Assembly: GCA_009823505.1 (NCBI GenBank) | Contig: VZQC01007129.1 | Coordinates: 1,194,800 to 1,258,799, forward strand | Source of the DNA: Rhizomys pruinosus | Lineage: Eukaryota > Chordata > Mammalia > Rodentia > Spalacidae | Direction of reading: 5' to 3' | Length of the DNA: 64,000 nucleotides | Shown here: one piece after another, positions 24,430 to 36,669 of the stretch | Position numbering within the stretch: the first letter of the stretch is position 1 | How the letters are laid out: each line of letters opens with the position of its first letter | The notes under the pieces: generated by a model | Seen by the model: the letters and a program-made list of their open reading frames with translations, nothing else | Databases searched by the model: none | What the model was told of the DNA's origin: nothing | Translations under genes and position numbers: made by a program

Positions 24430-25236
24430 GTATTGCTCTTACCACCCTTCCCCCTTTGTGACATCGATCCTTTATGTGGTGTGGGTGATTTGGGTTATCA
24501 GGTTTTCTTTCCAAAACTTACGGTCTTCGCGACATGGCTCGTTATGTCTCATGTTCCCACACCCTGTCTTTGCTCCGTTTACTTTTCATACCCGCCCTTC
24601 GAGTTCCTTATGTTGACTGGTCCCTATTCCCCCTCCATGTTCTCCCTTAGGAAAACCTGGTCCTCCCACTGTCAGTCTGTCTAGGTGCTTTTCGTTCCCT
24701 CTGCTTCCCTGTGCCTTGCATAAATTAGTATTGTATACTCACCATGTCATAAGGATTTGTTGGCGCCTAGAATCCATCAAATGAGGGAACTAACATATTT
24801 TGGATTTATGAGTTGGTCTAGGAAACCAGTTTTGTCACTACGAACGTTTACTCCGCATATCCATTTACCTGAAAAACTTTCCATGATTTCAATCTTCTTT
24901 ATGGTTCATGAGTAGAAACTCCCTTATCCGATTCTAATGTGACCCCTCTTCCGACAGTGTAGTCAGTATCACCCTTCTCAGTTAGTGTGAAGAGAGCCCA
25001 GAAACAAGTGCGCATGTCCCCAGTGTCTCTGCATAATATTTAGATGAATCTTGGTTTTAGTAGAGCATGGGTTTAAGGAATTCTTCAGTCCTATGGTAGG
25101 TTCACTTTACTTGTTGTTTTTCACTTGACGTGTCTCCACACTTGCTTGACCTATAATGAGCTGTGTAAGTACCACCCCTCACCAGCCCAGTGAATGGAGC
25201 CTCGCTTCTTTCCCTACATCCCTCCAGCATTTGGTA

Positions 25237-25282
<46 letters not shown>

Positions 25283-26683
25283 ATGAAATGTTAAATGTAG
25301 GGTTGTTTATTTGTATTGATCCCTAACTTCAAAGAGGATGGACACCTTCTTTACCACTGTGTTTCTTAGCCAAACCTGCCTTCTATCTCTCCACATCGTA
25401 ACCGTTTCTGATCTGTTTTTCAAATCATACATCTTTTACCCACCTGGCATCATTTGGATGGCGTTCGTGGTTGATTTCTTTTTTGTTTTTGTGTTTTTTT
25501 AGTTCTTTACTTAGTATCTTTAATTTCTGGTTATACCACTTTTCCTGTTAGATTGTAGCTGGTGAATTTTTCCTTACCACTCTGTGGGTTATTTCTCTTT
25601 ACTTCTGTATTGTTTCTTTTGTTATGCAGAAGCTTTTCAGTTTAATGAGATCCCACTTACTGGTTGTTGCCTTAATTCTTGCAAGCAACTGATGTCTGAT
25701 TAGCCCCAACAACGCGACACTCTCCCCATCACGCCACTACATCCCCACCTTGCGGCACCCGCGCGTCATTCCCCCACTGACCCACTGGTTTTCTCTATAA
25801 AGTTTCAGATTTCTAGTTTTTATATTGACTTGGTTTTTGATCCATGTTGGAGTGATTTCTGGTGACAGGGATGAAAGATACACTGTTTTTTATTGCATAT
25901 AGATCTCTTCTACTAGGTGGAGATCTTCTTACCATAGGCACCATGTGTCTGAAGATGTACGCTTCTCATGTGTGTTTTTTGCCATAGTTCAGAATGAGGT
26001 GGCTGAAATTCAATATACTCATGTTTGGGTCTTCATTTGGTCTCAATTTTGATCTATGTGTCTGTTTTGTTCCAGTCCCATGCTTTTTTATTACTATCAA
26101 GCCTTGTAGTATACGTTTGGATCTTGTTCTGGTCATCCCCCAGCCATTGCTCTATTGTGCTAGGATTTGCTTTGGCTATCTGGGCTCTTTTTGATCCATA
26201 TAAATTTTAAGATTTTGTCCTAATTCTGTGCATAGAATATCCAGAGAGGTTTTGAGTGGACTTGGCATTGAGATTGCAGATTCGCTTTTTACGTAATGAT
26301 GGTACATTTTCACATAATTCTTCAATGCCATGACCATGGGAAGTCTTCGTCATTCCTGGTGTGTTCCATCAATCTTCTATCCATCCACATCAAAAGATTT
26401 ACGAAATTTCATCGTAGAGATCTTTTAGTGTCTTTGGGAAAGTTTATTCCTAGCTATTTAATTTTTTTTGAGGTTATTGTGAATGGAAGGTTTTCCTGCT
26501 AACGCTTTCTTGTTTATTGGTATATAGAAAGGCTAGTGAGCTTTTGTAAAGTAGGATTTTATAACCTGACACTTAGCTAAAAGTGTTAACATTTTGAGAA
26601 GTTTTCTGATGAATTTTGATCTTTCTTTTCACTAAAATCATCTGATCATGTCATCTGCAATATAGGGATAACTTGACCTCTTC
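24430..26683 (-). mobile_element. L1 fragment, copy 2
   Basis: Counterpart of the L1 at 13620-15588, for example CTTTGGGAAAGTTTATTCC at about 26436. A T38-like run at 25237-25274 followed by A-run replaces a normal L1 segment. Frames are destroyed. Confidence 0.85.
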
Positions 26684-27079
26684 TGATGGGGCCCACCCGG
26701 CCAGCCAGGACAAGATGGCCTGAGGAGGAGATAGGAAGGATCAGGGACCCGGTCTTGTTAGCCCAAAAACCCGGTTGGGATCAGAAAAGATAAGGAAAAG
26801 CGGCATGAGTTACATTGTCACCGTGTAGGTTTACTACTCACCTACCTTCCATTAGCCTAAATTGGTCATTTGCTTTCTGCACCTAAATGCTTTGTGCTGT
26901 TTTGTATATAAGTCACTTGCCCTGCGTTGTGCAAAAAATGAGATACCTCGCTTGAACTGGACTCCTCTGCTGCGTCTGAGTGTCTCAGGGAGCTAAGGAG
27001 GCTGGGGGAACAGCAAGCCCCACACTGACCTTCCTCAGGGCCCAGGTCGTTCCACGACATGACCCTATAAGACCCGACA
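26684..27079 (+). mobile_element. Solo LTR, copy 2
   Basis: Counterpart of 15589-15950 at the same position in the duplicated L1, from TGATGGGGCCCACCC to GACCCGACA, with about 34 extra bases from scattered insertions. Confidence 0.85.
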
Positions 27080-27389
27080 ACTTCTTTCCAATTTAAATTA
27101 CTCATTTAATTTTCTCTCTTGTCCTTATCTTTGTGGACCATTTGAAATAAAGCTTTCTATAGTGTCTGATGAGTTATAAGGGGCCCTGGCAGCAGGGGGT
27201 ACCTTTTTCCACTGCCTTGTCCCTAGAAGCCGGTGTAGAGTTTTGTGCAGGTGTTAACATGCCAAAAAGATCTTCCATGTCTGCAGGACAATAAACTATA
27301 ACCTTGGGTGTTATCTTTCTTCCTGAACAGAAATCATGTCCTTCTTTCCTGGCCCAAAAAAGAACATTTACAACTTTCTCAGTATTTAT

Positions 27390-27711
27390 TTTATTTTTTT
27401 TTTATTTTTTATTTATTTATTTTTTCGGGTTCTTTTCGATGAGACAGGTCCCCACATAGCCCAGCTGTCTGGAACTTCACTCTCGTCGAACCAGGCTGTC
27501 CTTGAACTCACAAAGATCCACCTCCCTCGCCTCACCGTGCTAGGATATTAAAGTCCGGTGTTGCCACCAGCCCCGTTTTATTTTTATTTTTTATGTGTAT
27601 GAGTGTACTGGGGCCTGCATGTTAAGTCACCTTTGTTATGCAAAGGCTGCAGACGGTCAGAATAAGGTATAGATCCCCTAGAACTGGAGGAGCATTGGAC
27701 AGTTGTTAGGT
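27390..27711 (-). mobile_element. B1 and B2 SINEs, copy 2
   Basis: Noisy versions of the SINE pair at 16270-16580: GAGACAGGTCCCCACATAG, AGGCTGTCCTTGAACTCAC, then the B2 GTATGAGTGTACTGGGGCC and CTAGAACTGGAGGAGC. Confidence 0.8.
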
Positions 27712-28126
<415 letters not shown>

Positions 28127-28374
28127 TATTGTTTATTATCTTGCTTGAGACGCAGTCTCATGTGCAATACAAAGCAATTTATATCTTAGAGTAGGTTGGT
28201 AATTCTTGAGGAACACTTAGTCCTTCCGTATCCAATAACCTATAATATGACACACAATTACACTTATCTCAGTTGCACCTCAAAAGGGAACAACACACGT
28301 ATCTGCTTAATATACGTCATATATGAAGCAAGCACATTCATAACCAAATAGGACGAATAAGTTAATATCTATTA

Positions 28375-31300
28375 TAATACATTTCTGCAACTGGTCCCCT
28401 GGCCTCCCGCAGTGATATTATGACTACCTTCTTCTAGCCCATTCTGTATTTCCTCATACCATCAGCAAAGCACCTCTGCAGTCTTGGCTGTTTTCCCTGG
28501 AGGAGTGACCATTACATTCTATCCTCTGGCAGGTCTGGCCATTTATTGTCCTGTCTTGTTTGTGTTGTTGGAGTTTCTCCATTGACCTTACGCATAGGAC
28601 ATGGTAGCACCAGAAGGCGCTCTACACATTCCTGCCTTCCAGAAAAATCTTCCTTACCCCATGTGGAGAAAAGTTCAATTTCACCCCTGGTTAGGCTGGA
28701 TCAATCACTCCTCCTAACTGTTATTTCCTTCCTTGTCTGTTGTAGGGCAGTAGAAGCCCAAAGTGGCCAGGGGAAGTCTTAGCTTCCAGTTCAATAGACG
28801 TCTGCTGTATCTCCTGGAAAAACACTTCCCCCCTGAGCCAAAATTTGCAGACCAGCAGAATGCACAGGTATGGGTACATGGAAGCAAAAATTTCCTACTG
28901 GGTCACTAGGGGTTGATAGTGAGTGGAATCACTCCCACTTCCACCCCTTGGTTCCGGGACCCATGAATTCTGGTATCAGGAGAAACAGTATCATATAGTG
29001 GGGACTGATTCAAAGCACATACTTGCCTCTGGAGAACCTCGCCCCAGCCCTCCAGGGTATGCGACCTATTGGTTCTGTAACTGTGTCTTCAAGAGGCAAT
29101 TCCATCATTCTATCAAGCCACCTGCTTCAGTAGGTGGTGGGGAACATGTAAGACCAGTGATACCATACCATGACCATTGGGCTGACTCGTTGCACTTTTT
29201 GGTGTGAAGTGAGTTCCTTGGTCAGAAGTGATGCTGTGAGGAATACATGTGATGGTGGATAAGGCATGTGTAAGTCCCTGGATGGTAGTTTTGGCAGAAA
29301 AAAAGAAGCATTATGTGCAGGAAAAGGCAAATCCATAACCAGAATAAGTATCTATTCCTGTAACGGACAAAACGCTGTCCCCTCCAGTGATGGAAGTGGT
29401 CCAATGTAGTCACCAGCCACCAGGTTGCTGGCTGGTCACCCCGGGAATAGCACCATAATCGGGGGGCTCAATGTTGCTCTGCTTTTGGCAAATCTGGCAC
29501 TCGTCAGTCAGCTGTGCCAGATCAGCTTGGTGAGTGGAAGTTCCATGCTGTCGAGCCCATGCATAACCTCCAATCTCTGCCAACATGACACTTTGTTCAT
29601 GGGACCCAGTAGCAACAACAGGGATAGCTGGAGAAAAGGCTGACTACCAACAGAACGAGTCATCCGATGTTACTTGATTTAAAATCCCTCGGCTGAGATC
29701 ACCTTTTTTGATGAGGCATTTACATGAGACACAAGGATCTTCCCATCCTTTGACCATTCAGAGCGCTCTATCCACATACTTCTTCCCCAATGTCTTTCTC
29801 ACCAATTTTCCAGTCATGGGCTCCTTCCAAGTTCCTGACATCCAGCCAAACCATTGGTATCAGCCCATGGATAGTATATAATTGAACCTCTGGCCTTTTC
29901 CTTCCAGCAAAATGCCAACCATGTGCACTGTCCCAAAGTTCTGCCACTGTGAAGAATCTCTTCACTCAGTGTCCTTTAGGGTCATTTCAGAAATAGGCTG
30001 TAAAATTGCACTGTCCACCTCTGGAGTGTTGCCTGCATAGGTTGCCAGAACATCCAGTAAATCAGCCCTATTTTCTTCCTTAGTCAACTGATCAAAGGGC
30101 AAACCCCATGAAGCCAAGGTGCTGTTTAAGCAAGGAGGCATTATAACAGGAGTGAGGAACCATAGGCATTTGGGCAACTTCTTCATGTAGCTTGGCTCAT
30201 GCTTCAGGGCCTGCCTTTGGGCCCTTCACGTATGTATCACTTCCATTTGATAATGGACTGTTTGCTGTGAACCTACTTTATGGTTGGTGGGTCAGATAAC
30301 ACCAGCTCATGGTGGAGCAGCTCAGGTCACATGGTGACTTTGTGGCCCATTGTCAAACATTCAGTTCCACTAAGGCCCAATAGCGGCTAAGAGCTGTCTC
30401 TCAAAAGGAGAATAGGTTCGTTTGCAGATGAAGGGATAGAGCCTTGCTCCAAAATCCCAAGGGCCTCCGCTGTGATTCCCCTATGGAGCCTGCCACAGAC
30501 CCCAGAGGCATCTCTTTCTGCCACTGATACCTCAAGCACCATTGGGTCTGCTGGATCATAGGGCCCTAGGGGCAGAGCACGCCTGCACTGCAGCCTGGAC
30601 CTGTTGAAGAGCCTTTCTGTTCCAAGCCCCACTCAAAGTTTGGCTGCCTTTCTGAGTCCACCTGATATATGGTCGTACTTAACACACCAGATGAGAATGT
30701 GCGCCTCCAGAATCCAAAAAGGCCACCAAACATTGTGCTTCTTCTTGGTGGAGGGAGGTGGCCAGTGCAACAACTTATCTTTACCTTAGAAGGAATGTCT
30801 CTGATGTCCACACCACTGAACTCCTGAAACTTCACTGAGGTAGCATGGCCCTTGAATTTTCGTTGGATTTATTTCCCATCCTCTCATTGCCACATAATGC
30901 TTTACCAACAAGTCAAACTAGCTGCACCTCCTGTTCACTGGTGTCCAATCAGCATAACATCAATTTAGTGGACCAGTGTGTATTTTTGTGGAAGAGTCAG
31001 GTGATCCGAGATCCCTTTCTAACTAAGTTTTGGCCAAGGCTGGAGAGTTAACATACCCCTGATGGTACAGACAGTAAAAGGTATACTGTTGGCCTGCCAG
31101 CTTGAAAGCCAAATTGCTTCTGGTGGTCCTTATAGAACTGGGTATTAGAGAAGAAAGCATTGGCCAGACCAATACTGCATACCAGGTACCAGGAAACATA
31201 TTAATCTGCTCAAGTAAGGACACCACATCTGGTACAGAGTGCTACAATTGGTGTCACTACTTGTTGAGTTTTCGATAGTCAACGGTCATTCTCATGATCC

Positions 31301-31855
31301 ATCTGTCTTTTGCACAGGCCAAATTGGGGAGTTAAATGGAGATGTGTAGGAATCACTACTCCTGCATCTTTCAAATCCTTGTTAGGTGGGCTATTTCTGC
31401 AATCCCTCCAGGTGATACAATACTGTTTTGGGTTCACTATTTTCCCTAGAGAGCAACACCACTGGTTTTCCATTTGCTTTCCAACCATAATAGCCCCACT
31501 CCACAGGTCAGGGAACAATGTGGGTTATTTGCCAATTTCTAATTAATTATCCCAATATACATTCTGGGACTGGGAGAAATAAACACAGGATGATGGATCC
31601 TGGACCCACTGGAGCGGGCTCAGCCAAAACGCCATTTATCATGACCTCCATAGGCCCCATTTAACTGGAGGGCCGCAAGTGCTTTTTAGAGATCTCCTAG
31701 GAATCAGTGTCAATCAGAAGCCAGTATCCATAGGCTCGAAAAGCTGATTATTTCCTTTTCCCCTGAACAGTTACCCTAGTAAAAGGCTCAGGTCACTTCT
31801 GGGGAAGGACAGGGGAAGGCAAACAGCATCACTTTGATATTGTGACAAGGTCCCC
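28375..31855 (-). pseudogene. pol: ERVL pol, copy 2, multiply frameshifted
   Basis: Counterpart of the intact pol at 17211-20741. Fragments include dispersed RT, RNase H and integrase pieces: the 29768-29965 frame has [13 protein letters not shown], the 30387-30632 frame has [20 protein letters not shown], and the 31023-31226 frame has [15 protein letters not shown]. No fragment exceeds about 90 codons. If the indels are sequencing errors the true copy could be intact or absent. As written it is not translatable. Confidence 0.85.
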
Positions 31856-31859
31856 TCCT

Positions 31860-32997
31860 CTTGCAACCCAGCCCACCCCTTCATTCAAAGGGTTTCTGGG
31901 TCTGTGAACTGTCTCAAGTCTGGAAACTGGTTAACTGGATCGGGATAATCACTACTGCTGAATCCAATGTTGACTTCCTTCATTTGTTCTAGAGCTTTTC
32001 TGCTTATACAGATCCAAATAAAACTTAGTAGGCTTCTTATGTATATTGTTTTTGTTCTTTTTCCTGGGAAGACCATGATCTAATTGCCAGTTCCAAAGAT
32101 CATTTCATGTCATGCCATTATAGGCATTGTTTTGCCTGTACCACCCATTATGATAATTCGAGAACTACGCTCTATCTGGCCTTTCGGCAATACAGTGCTG
32201 CCACCTGAACGCCTACCTGAGGTCCTGTTAAACTATTACATGTACTATTTAATTTATGACAGCAAGCAACAACTTTCTTCCTCGCCTAAGTAAGATCTGG
32301 CATAAGAAAAGAGCAAAAACCAAAGGGTCCAAATTGGGGCTGGTGTCGTTCGTAACTCCATCTGGTATATATTCAGTGCAAAGCATGTCCACTGGGACCC
32401 ATAATTGCTGGAGACATGTGGTTTTACACTTCACAATCAACCTGAGCATGCCCATCGTGCCTGAACCTCACAATCCCTTATCATACTAAGCCAAGGAATC
32501 ATCAGACATCTCTTACTTGCTGTTAGTAGGCCATGTTTTAATAAATACATACAGCCAACCAATTCAAATAATCTTATTTAACACCTTTTTTAAGTGCTTG
32601 AGCTTCATGTTAAACCTAGAATCTGCTACTCAGTGGGCTCATATCAATAAACTCTTCTGATCCAATTTTATATTCCTTACCACCATTATCCCACACCCTT
32701 AAACATCCATTCCCACAAATATTCCTTAGGGCTCTGCCAGAATGAATCAGGCAAAAACTCTAATTCCTTAGTGGTTCGGTACCTCCTCGTGGACAACCCC
32801 ACTTTCATCTCACTTTTAGGGCTTGCTTACTCTTACATCTGGTTATAGGTCTAGAGGCAACAATTGTTGTCCCTGAGGGACATTAGCTCCCACGGGAGGG
32901 GGAGATTACGTTCCATCAGGCAAGGGTGGGAAGAGTGGATTCTCAGTGGTATGGATTCTCTGCTGAGGGTGGGGGGAGAATTAATCCTCAGATAAAG
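31860..32997 (-). pseudogene. gag: ERVL gag, copy 2, truncated and frameshifted
   Basis: Counterpart of 20760-21827. The 31885-32076 frame ends NQFPDLRQFTDPETL, matching the end of copy-1 gag. The N-terminal part stops abruptly at 32997 against a B2, so the gag start, primer site and 5' LTR are absent from this copy. Confidence 0.8.
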
Positions 32998-32999
32998 TT

Positions 33000-33202
33000 T
33001 TTATGTGTATGAATGTACTGTCTGCATGTAGGTCTGTGTGCCCGTGTCGTGTAATGCCTCGGAGGTCAGAAGAGGGCGTCAGATTCCCTTGGGACTGGAG
33101 TCAAAGATGGTTCTCAGCCATCATGTAGGTGCTAGGGATTGAACCCTGGTCCTCTGCAAGAGCAGTTGGCGCTCTTAACCGCTAGGCCATCTCTCCAGCC
33201 CC
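33000..33202 (-). mobile_element. B2 SINE
   Basis: Reverse B2: GTATGAATGTACTGTCTGC, GTGTAATGCCTCGGAGGTCAG, GGCCATCTCTCCAGCCCC. It abuts the end of the second copy exactly. Confidence 0.92.
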
Positions 33203-33205
33203 TAA

Positions 33206-33565
33206 TTTTTTTTTTTTTTTTTGTCTTTTTTGAGACAGGGTCTTGTGGGAAAATGTAATTAAGATGGGTAGCATTCTAAACCAATGGAACCTCCCTGGCC
33301 ACACCCATGGGGTGGGGTGTAGTGACAGAAAGGTTAAGGATTTGGCCCTGGGAGTTGAGTCATGCTGTCTATATAACCAGACATTTTGGAATAAAATGCT
33401 CTCTGTATTTGGACCTTAACATGCGTCAACTTGGTGTGCTTTCCTGTGCGTGTTTTCGACATGGATCATTCTGGGAATCTAGGAATGAACCCCCCCACCC
33501 CCCGCCAGGGTCACCCTGTAGTTCTGGCTGTCCTGGTGCCTCCCAAGTGCACCACCATGCCTACA
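33206..33565 (-). mobile_element. B1 SINE split by a solo LTR
   Basis: T-run and GTCTTTTTTGAGACAGGGTC (to 33242), then the LTR, then ACCCTGTAGTTCTGGCTGTCC and CTCCCAAGTGCACCACCATGCC (from 33513). The B1 also has an internal deletion after GTCCTGG. Confidence 0.85.
33243..33506 (+). mobile_element. Solo LTR inserted in B1
   Basis: 264 bp between perfect 6-bp repeats AGGGTC (33237-33242 and 33507-33512). It has a TATA-like CTATATAAC (about 33370) and AATAAA (about 33391), so plus orientation. Length and 6-bp duplication suit a class II (ERVK-like) LTR. The ends (TTGTGGGAA...CCCGCC) are not the standard TG...CA, so the exact edge may be shifted a few bases. Confidence 0.75.
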
Positions 33566-33729
33566 ACAAAAAAGAATTTCTTCTTGAAACAGTCAATTTC
33601 TGCATCGATAACTTTGAGAAAGACTCAGAAAAAAAAGAAAAACATGTTTCACAGAATGCATAAGCTCTGGTTGGGTGGGCAGGTAGGGAGGAGGAAATGG
33701 GTTTAGATATGATTTGTAACATAATCTTG

Positions 33730-33780
33730 TAATATATACATACATACATACATATATATATATGTGTATGTATATATATA
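33730..33780. repeat. (CATA)n/(TA)n microsatellite
   Basis: Runs of ATACATACATAC followed by ATATATATATGTGTATG and TATATATATAAA. Confidence 0.9.
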
Positions 33781-35339
33781 AAGAGTCTGTGTCTGACTCC
33801 TGGATTGTCCCCTCTGGCTTAGTCCCTAGATCAGGTGAAGAGGGTGCCCATCCTCATATTATCACTACGAGACATCAAAGGCCCAGAATAACACAGCCTG
33901 ACCTGAGCTCTAAGGATGGTGAGGGACACATGTGTTCCCAAGTGCAGGATGGCGGCATTTGCAAGACTTGCCCCATTGAGCGTGGGGTGTGTATATCTTG
34001 TGGCTGGACCTGTGCACACATGGGATCATGGTAGATATCGTGGGATACATCAGGAGGCCAATATAGGGAGCCAGCCCTATATCCACACGTGTGTAGTCAG
34101 AAAAGTACTTAGTGAACTTAAGAAAGTTTATTTTGGCTCATGGATTTAGAGGTTTCAGTCCATGTCAGGGTTCTGTTGTTCTTGGCCTATGGTAAGCCAG
34201 AGTGTCATGCATAGTGCATAGAACTGTCCTCTGAGTAGCAGATGCCACTGTCCTGAGCTCTGCTGTCCCTGCTTGCTAAAGATCATCACAGCTGGGCTAG
34301 GTAACTGTTGATGCCCTGCAGTGGAGATGCAGGAGGGAAATTTGTGTCTAATTGCACATGGCCTTGGGCAGGGCTAGAGTGTATAGGCTGGGGAAGACTA
34401 AGGGAGGGGCTCTATATTTGTGGGTCTACCTGGAAGTCAACATCCACATTAGAGTGAAGACTTTCCATTGTGGCCTTGTCGTTGGGGCCATATTTCTGTA
34501 AAGTAACCTCTTACCCATTGCGCTGTAAATCCAATAAACTCATTACTTCACCAGAGTACACTTCAGTAGAGTTGTACCTTGGTTTGTTTGGGGGACCAAG
34601 GGAGTGAGGGGTGGATGATGTTTACAACTCTCCCTTAGGAAAGAAGTTTTAGCAACGTGGTGGAACAATGCCACCAACTGCTTATTGGAGACAGTGCTCA
34701 TTCAAGCCACCACATGCCCATTCAGGTGTGGTCTCCTGCTTTGCACTGGAACAGTAGAAAGAATGCCTTATATGTAAGACCCTACCCAGCTGAGCTTCCA
34801 GTTTGTGAGACAGAGACCAAGGGGTTTCTGCTTCTAGAAACAGCTTCATACAGAAGTTCCTCTGAAAGTGATTCAAGGGAACGAAGGTCCATCCCAAGCA
34901 AGGAGGTTGTGGATTCGTTATTCACAGTTCTAGAGAGCTGCTCACACCAGGTGATGAGTGCCAGGGGAGTCCCTTAGTGAAGTGCATGGGATGGCAGGAG
35001 ACCCTGAGAGGCCATTGCGTGAAGCTATGGAGGGAGATAAAGTCTGGGTTGCCATGGAGACCTCAAGATGTTGGAGATGCCAGAGTCATGAGATATCTGC
35101 CCAGGAGAGCTGCATACAGGGAGTTGAGCCAGCTTGAGAGAGATGTATGTTTCAAGCAGCAAAGCTAGGGGTGCAGAGCCATGTAATCAAATTAAAACAA
35201 AAGCCCAGACATTAGACTCTGGATTTTCGAACAGTGTTAAGACTGTTAAAGACTTTGGGAACTTTTAAAGTTGGACTGAATCCATTTTGCTTTAGGATGT
35301 GGTCATGAGCCTATTGGGACCTGGGAGTGGAGCGTGGCA
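33781..35339. other. Unassigned DNA, no gene seen
   Basis: Contains AAGTTTATTTTGGCTCATGG near 34122 and an AATAAACTC near 34534, hints of an old rodent LTR I cannot name. No convincing coding frame. Confidence 0.4.
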
Positions 35340-35695
35340 GCTCGAATGAGAACTGTCTCCTGTTAAGCTCGGGTGTGGGAATGCTTGATCCTCAGTTGGT
35401 GGCACTGTTTGGGGAGGTTATGGAACCTGTAGGAGGTGCAGCCTTGCTGGAGGAAGTCTGTCACTGGGGAGGGCTTTGAGAGTTTTTGGCCTCACCCTGC
35501 CTCCAGCTTGCTGTTTCTTCCTGTGTGTGGAAAGAGCTGTGACTTTCAGCTTCCTGTTGCTATGCTGAGGTTTGCTGCCAGCCCCCCCTGCCCTTAAGCA
35601 CTCTGAGCCCCTGGAACTGAAGCTGAAATGAATGAATAAGTCGCTTTCAGTCATGGTGTTTTATCTCAGCAATGGAACAGTGACCAATACAGCTG
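35340..35695 (+). repeat. Common rodent interspersed repeat, family not named
   Basis: TTGGTGGCACTGTTTGGGGA, CAGCCTTGCTGGAGGAAGTC, then ATGAATAAGTCGCTTTC and CAGTGACCAATACAG in the order typical of an abundant murine repeat. The 3' part resembles 2820-2910. Confidence 0.55.
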
Positions 35696-35709
35696 GTGAC
35701 CAAACAGAG

Positions 35710-35925
35710 GGCATTTTAGATTCAACCTATAGCAAATGCCATCTGAGACCTTCATTGGGTTGTTCCAAGTGCATTGCAGGCATGGTCTCATTTGAATTCT
35801 TCCAAGGATCCTCTGACAGACTGTAATTGTCTACATTTCACAGAAGAGGAAACTGGTGTGCCGGATAGTTGAGGAGCTTGCTCACTCGGCTGGAATTCAA
35901 TGGCAGCCAGACACCATGACCCAGT
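35710..35925 (-). repeat. MIR (ancient tRNA-SINE) remnant
   Basis: TCTACATTTCACAGAAGAGG then AAACTGGTGTGCC and a GGAATTCAATGGCAGCC stretch follow the reverse MIR order (fraction of detectable match is modest). Confidence 0.6.
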
Positions 35926-36069
35926 AACTCTGAGATGCTTGGGGGACACAATGAGGAGAAAAGGGCCAGGGCCGAAGCTAATTAGTGAGGAGCATTGACA
36001 GCCTCAGCAAGGCCTAGCTAAGGGCACTGGCCATGGAGGGTGGAGAAAGGGAAGGGCTTCTGAGGGTCG

Positions 36070-36440
36070 GAATGCTTGGTCCTAGCTAGCTTCTAATGCT
36101 GTGATAACACACTGTGACCAAAACCAACTTGGGGGAGAAGGGGTTTATTTTGCTTACAGATCTCGATCACAATTCATCATTGAGGAGGCCAGGGGCTCAG
36201 GAACTGAAGCAGATGCTGCTTCCTAGCTTGCTCCTCTGGCCTATGCTCAGCCTATTTTCTTATACAATCTAGGACCAGCTTCTCAGAGGTGGCACCACCT
36301 ACAGTGGGCTGGGCCCTCAAACATCACTCAACAGTCAAGCAAATGCCTCCCAGACGTGGCTGGAGGCCGACTGAGGACTCTTCCCACATGTTAGGTGACA
36401 GCCAGCAGCTGAAGCTAGCCAGGACATCCCTGAGCTTGGG
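36070..36440 (-). repeat. Rodent LTR remnant (ERVL/MaLR-like)
   Basis: GCTGTGATAACACACTGTGACC, GGTTTATTTTGCTTACAG and TGGGCTGGGCCCTCAAACATC resemble a common rodent LTR repeat read in reverse. No internal region. Confidence 0.45.
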
Positions 36441-36669
36441 GAGAAACCTTTCTGAGGCTGGAAATCTATGCTCTGTGCAGCTCTTCTGTTCTGTGTTCTA
36501 GTACAGGGTACCCAGAGGGGTGTGAGCAGCACATGTGGTGCTGAGGGGTGCACACCCCACCCCCACTTTCTCCTAAGAGATTCCTACAGGGTAACAAGAA
36601 GTCAAGGGTAGGAGTGCCCTGGTCAGACGTGGTCTGGGAAAAAGCTGATTTTATTACATAGTTTTATGC

